Shown here: piece after piece, positions 14,399-24,935 of the stretch | How positions within the stretch are numbered: position 1 is the stretch's first letter | Layout: each line of letters begins with the position of its first letter | Origin: Methylobacterium dankookense | GTDB taxonomy: Bacteria; Pseudomonadota; Alphaproteobacteria; Rhizobiales; Beijerinckiaceae | NCBI RefSeq assembly: GCF_902141855.1 | Contig: NZ_CABFVH010000040.1 | Coordinates: forward strand, 1-52,580 | Reading direction: 5' to 3' | Length of the DNA stretch: 52,580 nt | Program-made: the position numbers and the translations under genes | Notes under the pieces: model-generated | Databases searched by the model: none | What the model was told of the DNA's origin: nothing | Seen by the model: the letters and a program-made list of their open reading frames with translations, nothing else

Positions 14399-15553
14399 TC
14401 AAGCGGGATCCGGCAGCGGCACGCCGATCTCGATCCGGATGCCCGGCGGCCCGTCCTGCCAGTCGATCCGCCCGCGGAGCTGCCGCACCAGCATCTCCAC
14501 GAGGTTGCGTCCGAAACCGGCCGGATTGGGCTCGGCCCCGGCCAGGCCGACGCCGTCGTCGGCGACGGTCATGCGCAGGGTGTCCGCCTCGCGCCGGGCC
14601 GTCACCGTGACGAGGCCGGTCCGGCCTTCGGGGAAGGCGTGGCGCACGGCGTTGCTCGTCAGTTCGTGGATCATCAGGGCGATCGGCGCGGCCATGGCGG
14701 CCGACACGGCCACCGGCTCCACGCTGGCCTCGACCCGGATGCGCTCCCTGTCGAGGGAGGCGTTCATGTCCGAGAGGAAGTCGCTCATGAAATCGGCCAG
14801 GTCGAAATGGCTGACGTCGTCGGAGGCGTAGAGCATCCGGTGCGCGGTGGAGAGCGCGCCGATGCGGTCGGCCATGCCCTGCAGCGCGTCGCGGGCCTCG
14901 CCCTCGGGCGTGCGCCGCGCCTTCAGGAGCATCAGCGAGGAGATCACCTGCAGGTTGTTCTTCACCCGGTGATCGACCTCGTGCAGCAGGGCCGTCTTCT
15001 GGGCGAGGGCGTATTCCAGGTCCGCGGTGCGCGCGCCGACCTGGCGCTCCAGCTCGTCGTTGGTGCCGCGCATGGCGGTCTCGAGCCGGCGCTTGTCGGT
15101 CATGTCGGCCTGCGCGGCGAAGAAGTAGACGAGCCGCCCCTCGCCGTCGCGCACCGGGTTGACGGTCATGCCGTTCCAGAACGGCGTGCCGTCCTTGCGG
15201 TAGTTCAGGATCTCGACGGCGAAGGGCACGGCCGCGGCGATGGCCGCGCGCATGCGGCCGATCTCGGCCTGGTCGGTCTCCGGCCCTTGGAGCATGCGGC
15301 AGTTCCGGCCGATCAGCTCGTGGCGGGCATAGCCGGTGAGTTCGAGGAAGGCGTCGTTGACCCAGACGATGGGGTTGTCCGCGTGCCGCGCGTCGGTCAC
15401 CAGCATCGGCGTCGGGCTCGCGTCGAAGGCGAGCGCGAAGGTGCTCGGCGCGAGCGCGGTCTCCGGTGGGGTGGGCGCCTGCGTCATGCCGGATTCATCC
15501 GCGGCTGCCATCTCGGCGGCCGCGCGATCGAGATGTTCCCCCCGGAGCTTCAT
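14399..15553 (-). CDS. Blue-light sensor histidine kinase (LOV + HisKA_2)
   Basis: A 384-residue cytoplasmic kinase. A PAS/LOV domain occupies about residues 40-150: WVNDAFLELTGY, then IGRNCRMLQGPETD with the photoactive Cys85, NYRKDGTPFWNGM, and YFFAAQAD with the flavin-switch Gln. A coiled linker leads to HEVDHRVKNNLQ (phospho-acceptor His195) and an HWE/HisKA_2 ATPase with the N-box IHELTSNAVRHAF and GDDGVGL-like VADDGVGL. FMN-cysteinyl adduct formation under blue light is established for this motif. In-frame ATGs at 15511 and 15487 are alternative starts; none has a strong ribosome binding site. Confidence 0.92.
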   Translation of the reverse strand: MKLRGEHLDRAAAEMAAADESGMTQAPTPPETALAPSTFALAFDASPTPMLVTDARHADNPIVWVNDAFLELTGYARHELIGRNCRMLQGPETDQAEIGRMRAAIAAAVPFAVEILNYRKDGTPFWNGMTVNPVRDGEGRLVYFFAAQADMTDKRRLETAMRGTNDELERQVGARTADLEYALAQKTALLHEVDHRVKNNLQVISSLMLLKARRTPEGEARDALQGMADRIGALSTAHRMLYASDDVSHFDLADFMSDFLSDMNASLDRERIRVEASVEPVAVSAAMAAPIALMIHELTSNAVRHAFPEGRTGLVTVTARREADTLRMTVADDGVGLAGAEPNPAGFGRNLVEMLVRQLRGRIDWQDGPPGIRIEIGVPLPDPA

Positions 15554-15695
15554 CTCAAAGGCCAGAATTCTGCAATTCCATTAACGAACTATCGATCATG
15601 ATCTCGCCGCCATGTCGAGATCCGGTAGGCGCGCGTGGCCCCGGATCCGAGTCCGGGGTCAAGGCATCTCGCGCCCGAGGAGTTCCCATCGCGCC

Positions 15696-17111
15696 ATGGC
15701 CCGACCCGACCCACGCACAGGAAAGCAGGCCAGCCCCGAGATGAAGACCGGCGAGACGACGAGCGGCGCGCGCAAGCTCGGGCAGACGCCCGGAAAGCCG
15801 CGGCTGCGCCTGAAGGACGTCCTCGAGGATGCGCGCATCGGCCTGATGCTGGCGCTCGGCTTCGCCTGCGGCCTGCCGATCCTGCTGGTGTTCTCGACGC
15901 TCTCGGCCTGGCTCGCCACGGCCGGCATCCAGCGCACCAGCATCGGGCTCCTGTCCTACGTCTCCTTCGCCTACTCGATGAAGTTCCTCTGGGCGCCGGT
16001 GATCGACCGGTTCGACCTGCCGCTCGCCGCCCGCTGGCTCGGGCGGCGCCGGGCCTGGATGGTCCTGTCGCAGATCGCGGTGATCGCGGGGCTCCTGGGA
16101 ATGAGCCAGGGCAACCCGTCCGAATCGCTGTTCTTCATCGTGGTCTGCGCGCTGGTGACTGCCTTCGCCTCTGCGACGCAGGACATCGTGGTCGATTCCT
16201 GGCGCATCGACGCGGCGCCGACCGAGCGGCAGGGCGTGATGCTCGCCGCCTACCAGCTCGGCTATGCGATCGCCCGCGCCTTCGCGGGGGCCGGCGCCCT
16301 CTACATCGCGCAGGGGGCCGGCTGGCACCTCGCCTATACCGCCATGGCCGTGCTGATGCTGGTCGGGCTGATCGCCGCCTTCCTGGCGCCGCGGCAGGAT
16401 CCGGTCGCCGTCGCGGACGAGCACCGCTCGCTCGCCACCACGCTGCGGGTCGCCGTGGTCGACCCCTTCTCCGACCTCGTCCGCCGCAAGGGCTTCCGCC
16501 TCGTGGCGATCCTCGCGCTGATCATGCTCTACCGGCTGCCCGACATCATCTCGGGCGTGATGGCGCAGCCCTTCTACATCGAGCAGGGCTTCACCCTCAC
16601 CGAGATCGCCAACGTGACCAAGGTCTACGGGGTGATCGTCGGCATCGTCGGGGCGCTCGCGGGCGGCTGGGCGGTGATCCGCTTCGGGCTCCAGGCCTCG
16701 CTCCTGTTCGGCGGCATCATCGCCGCGGCCTCGAACCTGATGTTCTCCTGGCTCGCGGTCTCGGGCCACGATACGGGCCTGTTCGTGCTCAGCATCTCGA
16801 TCGACAACTTCGCCGGCAACTTCGCCGGCACGGCGTTGATCGCCTACATGTCGAGCCTCGCCTCGCCGGCCTTCGTGGCGACGCAATACGCGCTGCTGTC
16901 CTCGCTCTACGCCTTGCCCGGCAAGTTCGTCGGCGGCTTCTCCGGATTCATGGTGGACGCGATGGGCTATCCCGTCTTCTTCGCGGTCTCGGCCGGGATC
17001 GGGATCCCGGTGGCTCTGCTCTGCCTGCTCCTGATCGCATTGCGCGAGGGCCGCGCCGAGCCGGAGCCCGTCGCGCCGCCCGAGGCGGAGGCGATCGCGG
17101 CCAAGGCCTGA
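15696..17111 (+). CDS. AmpG-like MFS permease
   Basis: A 471-residue major facilitator protein with about 12 membrane segments. MLALGFACGLPILLVFSTLSAWLATAGI is the typical first helix pair of AmpG, followed by SYVSFAYSMKFLWAPVIDR and SATQDIVVDSWRID, both AmpG family signatures. AmpG imports GlcNAc-anhydro-MurNAc muropeptides from the periplasm for cell-wall recycling and, in some bacteria, for beta-lactamase induction. The ATG at 15696 follows GAGGAG at some distance; an ATG at 15741 is also possible. It is divergent from the LOV kinase and stands alone. Confidence 0.85.
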   Translation: MARPDPRTGKQASPEMKTGETTSGARKLGQTPGKPRLRLKDVLEDARIGLMLALGFACGLPILLVFSTLSAWLATAGIQRTSIGLLSYVSFAYSMKFLWAPVIDRFDLPLAARWLGRRRAWMVLSQIAVIAGLLGMSQGNPSESLFFIVVCALVTAFASATQDIVVDSWRIDAAPTERQGVMLAAYQLGYAIARAFAGAGALYIAQGAGWHLAYTAMAVLMLVGLIAAFLAPRQDPVAVADEHRSLATTLRVAVVDPFSDLVRRKGFRLVAILALIMLYRLPDIISGVMAQPFYIEQGFTLTEIANVTKVYGVIVGIVGALAGGWAVIRFGLQASLLFGGIIAAASNLMFSWLAVSGHDTGLFVLSISIDNFAGNFAGTALIAYMSSLASPAFVATQYALLSSLYALPGKFVGGFSGFMVDAMGYPVFFAVSAGIGIPVALLCLLLIALREGRAEPEPVAPPEAEAIAAKA

Positions 17112-17216
17112 GGTAGCCCGGCCGGGGGAGGCGCGCGGAACCAAGCGGGCTCCCCCGCGCTTGCTCAGTCCGACGTTTCTGACCACCTTATCGGCCGCCA
17201 TCAGCGGGAACGACCT

Positions 17217-18155
17217 GTGAGCGACATCACCCTCGCCGGAGAGACCCTGCCGGCCACCATCGAGACCCCGGAGCGCATGCTCAGCGAGGCCGACCGCGCC
17301 GCCCTGCGGCGGGCGGTGCGGGCCCTGGAGCAGCCGGGCCTCGCTGCCCGGCTCTCGGCGGCGGCGGGCGCGCCCCTCGACATCATCGGGCGCTCGCTGC
17401 CCGCCCCTGTCACCGAGACGGTGGGGCGCAGCGCCGAGGCGGCGATGCGCGGCGCCCTGCGGGTCGCCCTCGCCACCCTGCCGAAGAAAGAGGTCGTGCC
17501 GGCGCCCGGCACCGAGATCGAGGCGGCGACCGCGAAGGTGGAGGGGCGCCTGGAGCGCCTGTTCGGATCGAGCGAGGCCGCCCACAAGGCGATGGCCGCT
17601 TTGAGCGGGGCGGTGGGCGGCGCCTTCGGCCTCGCCACGCTCGCGGTCGAGCTGCCGGTCTCCACGACGCTGATGCTGCGCTCCATCGCCGAGATCGCCC
17701 GCGAGGAGGGCGAGGATCTGGAGACGCCCGAGGGCGTGCTCGCCTGCATGCAGGTCTTCGCCCTCGGCGGGCGCCGCGGCGAGTCGCAGGTGCTCGCCAC
17801 CGGGCTGACCGAGAGCGGCTACTTCGCCGTGCGCGCGGCGCTCGCCAAGACCATGTCCGAGGCGGCGCGCTATGCCGGCAGCAAGGCGCTCCTCGACGAG
17901 GGCGCGCCGGTCCTGGTGCGGCTCACCGCGCAGATCGCCGCCCGCTTCGGCATCGTGGTCTCGCAGAAGGTGGCCGCCCAGGCGGTGCCGGTGCTCGGTG
18001 CGATCGGCGGCGCCACCGTCAACACCGCCTTCATGAACCACTTCCAGTCGACCGCCCGCGCCCATTTCACCGTCCGGCGGCTGGAGCGGATCTACGGCCA
18101 GGACACGGTGCGGACCGCCTACGAGGCGGAGAAGGCCGCCCTCGGGATCGTCTGA
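17217..18155 (+). CDS. EcsC family protein
   Basis: A 312-residue protein matching the EcsC family pattern: long Ala-rich helices with SSEAAHKAMAALSGAVGGAFGLATLAVELPVSTTLMLRSIAEIAREEGED and a C-terminal glycine-zipper stretch AQAVPVLGAIGGATVNTAFMNHF. Family members are associated with membranes and were named from the Bacillus ecs secretion locus, but their biochemical role is not known. The start is a GTG without a strong ribosome binding site. MgtC-like gene follows after 54 nt on the same strand and may be co-transcribed. Confidence 0.8.
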   Translation: MSDITLAGETLPATIETPERMLSEADRAALRRAVRALEQPGLAARLSAAAGAPLDIIGRSLPAPVTETVGRSAEAAMRGALRVALATLPKKEVVPAPGTEIEAATAKVEGRLERLFGSSEAAHKAMAALSGAVGGAFGLATLAVELPVSTTLMLRSIAEIAREEGEDLETPEGVLACMQVFALGGRRGESQVLATGLTESGYFAVRAALAKTMSEAARYAGSKALLDEGAPVLVRLTAQIAARFGIVVSQKVAAQAVPVLGAIGGATVNTAFMNHFQSTARAHFTVRRLERIYGQDTVRTAYEAEKAALGIV

Positions 18156-18209
18156 GCCGGCAAATCTCCTATCTGGGCCCCTGAACGGACCCGGAGGAGA
18201 GGCGGAGGC

Positions 18210-18893
18210 TTGGCCCTGATCGGCAATGCGGAGATGATCGGCCGCCTCGCTCTGGCAGCGGTGCTTGGCAGCGTGGTCGGGCTGGAGCGGCAGCGCCTGC
18301 TCTGGGCGGCGGGCCTGCGCACGCACATGCTGGTCTGCGTCGGGGCCTGCCTGTTCATGCTGGTCTCGGCCTTCGGCTTCGGCGACGTCACCGGCCAGAG
18401 CCATGTGGTGCTCGATCCCTCACGCGTCGCGGCGCAGGTGGTCTCCGGCATCGGCTTCCTGGGGGCCGGCACCATCCTCCTGCGCGGGGAGATGGTGAAG
18501 GGGCTCACCACCGCGGCGAGCCTCTGGGCTGTGGCCGCGATCGGGCTCGCCAGCGGCGGCGGCCTCTACGTGCCGGCGCTCGCGGCGACGGCGATCGTGC
18601 TCGCCATCCTCGGCGGCGTGAAGCCCTTGGAGGAGCGCTGGCAGGCCCGGCTCCAGCCCCGGTCCCTGCGCATCGTGGCGCGCGCCGGCGCGCTCCCGCT
18701 GGAGGGTGTGCAGGAGGCCGCCGGCCTGCCGGCCTCGCGCATCCGCCAGTTCGTCATGCATCCCGCCGACGAGGCCGGATGCGACGAGATCCGGCTGGCG
18801 CTGGCCCGCCTCTCGCCGGCCCAGGCCGAGCGCGTGGCGCGGACCCTGCGCGCGCTGCCGGAGGTGGAGAGCGTCGCCGTCGAGCCGGCCTGA
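18210..18893 (+). CDS. MgtC/SapB family membrane protein
   Basis: A 227-residue protein. The membrane half carries the MgtC signatures LAAVLGSVVGLERQRLLWAAGLRTHMLVCVGACLFMLVS and VVSGIGFLGAGTILLRGEMVKGLTTAASLWAVAAIGLASGGG. A soluble ACT-like C-terminal domain of about 80 residues follows. MgtC proteins help survival at low magnesium and in acid, and modulate the F1Fo ATP synthase in some pathogens. The start appears to be a TTG with GGCGGAGG directly upstream; an ATG at 18234 is the alternative. CorA in this same window covers bulk magnesium transport. Confidence 0.87.
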   Translation: MALIGNAEMIGRLALAAVLGSVVGLERQRLLWAAGLRTHMLVCVGACLFMLVSAFGFGDVTGQSHVVLDPSRVAAQVVSGIGFLGAGTILLRGEMVKGLTTAASLWAVAAIGLASGGGLYVPALAATAIVLAILGGVKPLEERWQARLQPRSLRIVARAGALPLEGVQEAAGLPASRIRQFVMHPADEAGCDEIRLALARLSPAQAERVARTLRALPEVESVAVEPA

Positions 18894-19014
18894 TACAGGG
18901 CTGCGATTGAACGCGACGCATCGCAGTCTGCCCGTGCGATGGCGCGGCGGCGGCCGTCCGCCGGGCGCGTCGATCGCGACGGAGAGTCGGGATCGACGCA
19001 CGTTGGTATGAGCC

Positions 19015-20574
<1,560 letters not shown>

Positions 20575-20652
20575 GCCCGCCGAGATAGACCTTCGCGCCG
20601 CGAGATGCGAGCGCCCGAAACGCCGGGCGGCCGCGGGGCAGCCATGATCCCG

Positions 20653-21000
20653 TTACGACAGGCGCTCGATCAGCGCGGCGATCCAGACGAGGGCCGCGAT
20701 CATCTGCGCCAGGAAGGCGCCGGCCGAGGCGAGGTCCTTGACCGTGCCGATGGCCGGGTGGCGGTCCGGATGCAGGTGGTCGCAGAGCTTCTCCATCGCC
20801 GTGTTCAGGAACTCGGCGGCGAGCATCAGGAGCAGGCTCGCCACGAGCGCGACCTTCACCCAGAGGCCGGAGCCGAGGACGAGGGCGACCGGCACGCCGA
20901 GCGCGAGCAAGGCCAGCTCCTGCCGCACCGCCCGCTCGGTGCGGGCCCCGTGGCGGAGGCCCCGCCAGGAATTGAGGAAGGCGAGGACGAGCGCGCCCAT
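20653..21000 (-). CDS. dgkA: Diacylglycerol kinase
   Basis: A 115-residue trimeric-type membrane kinase. NSWRGLRHGARTERAVRQELALL and AAEFLNTAMEKLCDHL, with the catalytic Glu in AEFLNTAME, define DgkA, followed by the last membrane segment AGAFLAQMIAALVWIAALIERL. It phosphorylates diacylglycerol released by periplasmic glucan synthesis, recycling it to phosphatidate. The ATG overlaps the stop of the preceding AbrB-like gene by one base, so it is translationally coupled as the last gene of the oxyR-side run. Confidence 0.9.
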   Translation of the reverse strand: MGALVLAFLNSWRGLRHGARTERAVRQELALLALGVPVALVLGSGLWVKVALVASLLLMLAAEFLNTAMEKLCDHLHPDRHPAIGTVKDLASAGAFLAQMIAALVWIAALIERLS

Positions 21001-22058
21001 CAGGCCGCGCCCTCCGGCACGGCGCGGGCGATCCACTTGGCCAGGAGCGGGCCCGTCACCAGCACCACGAACAGCCGCAGCGTCTGCACCGCCAGCACGA
21101 AGGAGACGTCGGCATTCGAGCCCACCGCGATGATCGCCACCGAATCGAGCCCGCCGGGGCTCGTCGCCAGGAAGGCGGTGAGGAAGTCGATGGCGAGCAG
21201 ATGCGTCAGCGCGTAGGCCCAGCCGCCGCAGAGCAGGATCACCGCGAAGGTCGCGACGAGGATCCCGGGCAGCGCCCGGACGGTGAGCCGCAGGGTCTCG
21301 CGGGTGAAGCGCAGGCCGACATACCAGCCGATGGCCGCGTAGGCGGCGTCGAGCACCGGCGCCGGCAGGTCCATGCGGACGAGGCCCGCGGCGTGGAGGC
21401 CGGCCCCGAGGATCATCGGGCCGACGAGGGCGCCTGCCGGCACGCGCAAAGCCATGGCGACGGCCGCGCCGATCGCGGCCACCGCGAGGGTAGTGAAGAC
21501 GGAGGCGGCGGAGGCCGCATCGACCGCCTGGTCGGGCCCGGCCGGAACCGGGCTGCCCTGCAGCAGGATCCGGGTGACGAGGGAGGCCGAGAGCACCACC
21601 GCCACCACGCGCACATACTGCATGAAGGCGACGAGGCGCGGATCAGCGCCGAACTCCTCCGACATCGCGACCATGGCCGAGGCGCCGCCGGGGGAGGAGC
21701 CCCAGGCCGCGGTGGTGCCGGGCAGGATGCGCAGGCGGGTCAGCGCCCAGCCGACCACGCCGCCCGCCGCCACCGTGACGAGGACCACCGCGACGATCAC
21801 AAGTCCGTCATCGACCAGGGTGTTGGCGATCGAGCCCGTCACCGCATGGGCCACGAGGCAGCCGATCATCGCCTGCGCCGCCTGGAATCCGGCCCGCGGC
21901 AGGGCGAGCCGCGCGCCCGTCACCCCGAAGGCGATGCCCGCGATCATCGGCCCGAGCAGCAGCGCCGCCGGGAAATGGGCCTGGTACAGGCCGTAGGCGA
22001 GGAGGGCGGAGACCGCGACGAGCGCGCTCCAGAGGCCGATCGTTCGAAGGTGGGACAC
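21000..22058 (-). CDS. AbrB family (PF05145-type) membrane protein
   Basis: A 352-residue protein with a duplicated set of about five membrane helices; the halves show GPMIAGIAFG and GPMILGAGLH at equivalent places, and SSPGGASAMVAMSEEFGADPRLVAFMQYVRV and ATSPGGLDSVAIIAVGSNADVSFVLAVQTLRL as paired signature loops. This is the AbrB/'putative ammonia monooxygenase' family of transporters or regulators, whose substrate is unknown. Start choice is uncertain: GTG at 22058 fits the first hydrophobic segment, and a TTG at 22094 gives 12 more residues. It lies just after oxyR and is coupled to dgkA. Confidence 0.83.
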   Translation of the reverse strand: MSHLRTIGLWSALVAVSALLAYGLYQAHFPAALLLGPMIAGIAFGVTGARLALPRAGFQAAQAMIGCLVAHAVTGSIANTLVDDGLVIVAVVLVTVAAGGVVGWALTRLRILPGTTAAWGSSPGGASAMVAMSEEFGADPRLVAFMQYVRVVAVVLSASLVTRILLQGSPVPAGPDQAVDAASAASVFTTLAVAAIGAAVAMALRVPAGALVGPMILGAGLHAAGLVRMDLPAPVLDAAYAAIGWYVGLRFTRETLRLTVRALPGILVATFAVILLCGGWAYALTHLLAIDFLTAFLATSPGGLDSVAIIAVGSNADVSFVLAVQTLRLFVVLVTGPLLAKWIARAVPEGAA

Positions 22059-22108
22059 GGGAGGAATACGGAAAGAATCTGGTGTGCCATGCAACAGGCA
22101 CGGCCGCG

Positions 22109-23092
22109 CTACACCGCTTCCGCCTGCCTGTCACGGCGCGGCGCGAGGCCTGCGGGTGACGGCGGGGCGCCATCGTCGCGGCAGGCCACCGTCCCGGCAG
22201 GCGCGTGGCCGCGCAGGAAGGCGGCGAGATGCGCGAGGCCCGGCGTACGCGGATCACTGGTGCGCCAAGCGAGCGCGATGGTGCGGCCGGGCCCGTCCGC
22301 GTCGAAGCCGCGGGTCACGGTGAGGCCGCTCGGATCCGGTCCGGCCGGCACGGCGAGCGCGGGCAGCAGGGTGTAGCCGGCGCCCGCCGCCACCATCGAG
22401 CGGAGCGTCTCCAGGCTGGTGGCGTGGCGGCCCGCCGCGCCGCCCGCCCCGCAGGCCGCCACCGTCTGGTCGCGCAGGCAATTGCCCTCGTCGAGCAGCA
22501 GGAGGTCGGGCCCGGCGATGTCGGTGGCGCGCAGCGCGCCCCCTTGCGCGAGCGGGTGCTCGGCCGGGCAGGCGAGCCAGAACGGCTCCACGAAGAGCGG
22601 CGAGACCGTCAGGGCAGTCGCCGGCAGTGGCAGCGAGATCAGCGCGGCGTCGATCCGGCCCTCGCGCAGGCCGTCGAGGATCTCGGCGGTGCGCAACTCG
22701 CTGAGTGCCAGGGCGAGGAGAGGGAATTCCTGGCGCAGCAGGCGCAGGATGAGCGGGAAGTAGTAGGGCCCGAGCGTCTGGATCGCCGCGAGCACGAGGC
22801 GGCCGGTGAGCGGCGAGCCGCGGCCCTCCGTCGCGAGCGCCAGCAGGCGCTGCGCCTCGGCCAGCACCGTGCGCGCCTGCCGCACGATGATCTGGCCGGC
22901 AGGTGTGAGCAGCACGCGGCGATTCGAGCGCTCGAACAGGACGAGGCCCAGAGCGCCTTCCAGCTTGCGGACCTGGACCGAGAGCGTCGGCTGGCTGACG
23001 TTGCAGCGCTCGGCCGCCCGGCCGAAATGCCCCTCGTCCGCGACGGCGACGACATATTCGAGGTCGCGCAGGGAAAGGCCGGTCAGGTTCAT
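22109..23092 (-). CDS. oxyR: Hydrogen peroxide sensor OxyR (LysR family)
   Basis: A 327-residue LysR-type regulator. The N-terminal helix-turn-helix is LEYVVAVADEGHFGRAAERCNVSQPTLSVQVRKLE. The redox pair is Cys205 and Cys214 in LDEGNCLRDQTVAAC, matching Cys199/Cys208 of E. coli OxyR with the same spacing, so it should sense H2O2 by disulfide formation. It is divergent from a catalase gene, a typical OxyR target. An ATAG-N7-CTAT motif overlaps its start codon and suggests autoregulation. The C-terminal tail after residue 300 is Pro/Arg-rich and unusual. Confidence 0.93.
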   Translation of the reverse strand: MNLTGLSLRDLEYVVAVADEGHFGRAAERCNVSQPTLSVQVRKLEGALGLVLFERSNRRVLLTPAGQIIVRQARTVLAEAQRLLALATEGRGSPLTGRLVLAAIQTLGPYYFPLILRLLRQEFPLLALALSELRTAEILDGLREGRIDAALISLPLPATALTVSPLFVEPFWLACPAEHPLAQGGALRATDIAGPDLLLLDEGNCLRDQTVAACGAGGAAGRHATSLETLRSMVAAGAGYTLLPALAVPAGPDPSGLTVTRGFDADGPGRTIALAWRTSDPRTPGLAHLAAFLRGHAPAGTVACRDDGAPPSPAGLAPRRDRQAEAV

Positions 23093-23119
23093 AGGCGGCG
23101 CCTATCACAATCTTTGTGA
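23091..23119. promoter_or_regulatory. Candidate OxyR/LysR binding site
   Basis: ATAG-N7-CTAT at 23091-23105, the core OxyR half-site pattern, directly followed by the inverted repeat TCACAA-TCT-TTGTGA at 23105-23119. It overlaps the oxyR start codon and lies about 115 bp before the catalase ATG, so one site could repress oxyR and activate the catalase gene. Confidence 0.55.
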
Positions 23120-23231
23120 CGATGCATTTGCCTCTGGGTCACAGCGGGGTCATAACCCGTGTCCAGAACGGTTCCAGGCTGACCGCGTTGTCCGCCTGAA
23201 CCTGTGGTTTCTTAAACGAGAGACGGTAGGC

Positions 23232-24821
23232 ATGAGCGATCAACGCCCGATCCTGACCACCCGCCAGGGCCATCCGGTCCGGGACAACCAGAGCCTGCGC
23301 ACGGTCGGTGAGCGGGGCCCGGCGACCCTTGAGAACTACCAGTTCATCGAGAAGATCACCCATTTCGACCGCGAGCGCATTCCCGAGCGCGTGGTGCATG
23401 CCCGCGGCGCCGGCGCCCACGGCTGGTTCGAGGCCTACGGCAAGATCGGCGACGAGCCGGCCTCCAAGTACACCCGCGCCCGCGTGCTCAACGAGACCGG
23501 CGTGAAGACGCCGATGTTCGTGCGCTTCTCGACCGTCGCCGGCGCCAAGGAATCGCCTGAGACCGAGCGCGACCCGCGCGGCTTCGCGGTGAAGTTCAAG
23601 ACCGTCGAGGGCAACTGGGACCTCGTCGGCAACAACCTCAAGGTCTTCTTCATCCGCGACGCGATCAAGTTCCCCGACATGATCCACGCGTTCAAGCCGG
23701 ACCCGGTGACCAACCGCCAGGAGGCGTGGCGCTTCTTCGACTTCGTGGCCCAGCACCCCGAATCGATCCACATGGTGACCTGGCTGAAGTCCCCCTGGGG
23801 CATCCCGGCCAATTACCGCGAGATGGAGGGCTCGGGCGTCAACACCTACAAGCTGGTCAACGACCAGGGCGAGGCGGTGCTCTGCAAGTTCCACTGGATC
23901 CCGAAGCAGGGCGTCCGCAACCTGACCTCGGCCCAGGCCTCCGAGATCCAGGGCAAGGATGTCGGCCACGCGACGCGCGACCTCTACGACAACATCTCCG
24001 CCGGCAACTTCCCCGAATGGGAGTTCGCGGTGCAGATCATGCCGGACGGCCCGAACGACCATCTCTCGTTCGATCCGCTCGACGACACGAAGCGCTGGCC
24101 CGAGGACCAGTTCCCGCTCCTGAAGTGCGGCCGGATGGTGCTCGACCGCGTGCCGGACAACTTCTTCGCCGAGGTGGAGCAGTCGGCCTTCGGCACGGGC
24201 GTGCTCGTCGACGGCATCGACTTCTCGGACGACAAGATGCTGCAGGGCCGGACCCTGTCCTACTCGGACACGCAGCGCTACCGCGTCGGCGCCAACTACC
24301 TGCAGCTGCCGATCAACGCGCCGCAGCCGGGCGTGAAGGTCCATTCGAACCAGCGCGACGGCACGATGACCTATCAGGTCGATGGCCACGGGCCGAACCG
24401 GCACATCAACTACGAGCCCTCGACGCTGGCCGAGGGCCTGCGCGAGGCGCCGAAGCCGGCACGTGACTACCACCAGCCGGTGAGCGGCAATCTCGGCCGC
24501 TACCAGACCTCGCGCGCCGAGGACGACTACACCCAGGCCGGCAACCGCTACCGCTCCTTCCAGGACTGGGAGCGCGAGGACCTGATCGCCAACCTCGTGG
24601 GCGACATGAAGCAGTGCCCGGAAGCCATCCAGCTCCGGATGGTCTGGCACTTCTGGCATGCGGACGAGGATTACGGTCGTCGCGTCGCCGAGGGCGCGGG
24701 CATCGACCTGGAGAAGGCCAAGGCCCTGCCGCCGCTGCCGGGCCGCGCCGCCCCGCACAAGCGCCTGACTACCGAGACCTACACGGACGGCACCCCGTCC
24801 CATAAGGTCGCCGCCGAGTAA
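23232..24821 (+). CDS. katA: Monofunctional heme catalase
   Basis: A 529-residue catalase. The distal His56 is in RVVHARGAGAHG, the distal Asn in VGNNLKVFFIRD, and the proximal heme Tyr in RTLSYSDTQRYRVG. Strong conserved blocks include FVRFSTVAG, DPRGFAVKFKT and NYLQLPIN. Length fits small-subunit catalases with a modest C-terminal extension. It degrades H2O2, which is produced abundantly during methylotrophic and phyllosphere growth. It is divergent from oxyR with a candidate OxyR site between, and a strong intrinsic terminator follows. Confidence 0.96.
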   Translation: MSDQRPILTTRQGHPVRDNQSLRTVGERGPATLENYQFIEKITHFDRERIPERVVHARGAGAHGWFEAYGKIGDEPASKYTRARVLNETGVKTPMFVRFSTVAGAKESPETERDPRGFAVKFKTVEGNWDLVGNNLKVFFIRDAIKFPDMIHAFKPDPVTNRQEAWRFFDFVAQHPESIHMVTWLKSPWGIPANYREMEGSGVNTYKLVNDQGEAVLCKFHWIPKQGVRNLTSAQASEIQGKDVGHATRDLYDNISAGNFPEWEFAVQIMPDGPNDHLSFDPLDDTKRWPEDQFPLLKCGRMVLDRVPDNFFAEVEQSAFGTGVLVDGIDFSDDKMLQGRTLSYSDTQRYRVGANYLQLPINAPQPGVKVHSNQRDGTMTYQVDGHGPNRHINYEPSTLAEGLREAPKPARDYHQPVSGNLGRYQTSRAEDDYTQAGNRYRSFQDWEREDLIANLVGDMKQCPEAIQLRMVWHFWHADEDYGRRVAEGAGIDLEKAKALPPLPGRAAPHKRLTTETYTDGTPSHKVAAE

Positions 24822-24847
24822 CATCGGCGCCCGAACGACGCCTTCTC

Positions 24848-24880
24848 CCCCGCGCGGCACCGCCCGCGCGGGGTTTTCTT
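24848..24880 (+). terminator. Intrinsic terminator of the catalase gene
   Basis: CCCCGCGCGG at 24848-24857 and its perfect complement at 24864-24873, loop of 6 nt, followed by TTTTCTTT, 27 nt after the catalase stop codon. Confidence 0.85.
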
Positions 24881-24935
24881 TGTGCGCTGCGCGTTCCCAC
24901 ATCCCGAGGATCCGAGGATCGGAGAGGGCATCGGA

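Noticed and set aside
15555..18404. Minus-strand open frame of 949 codons antisense to AmpG-like, EcsC and MgtC genes
   Set aside because: It is a GC-driven shadow: Arg/His/Gln/Gly-rich translation without any domain, while the opposite strand carries three recognisable families in frame.
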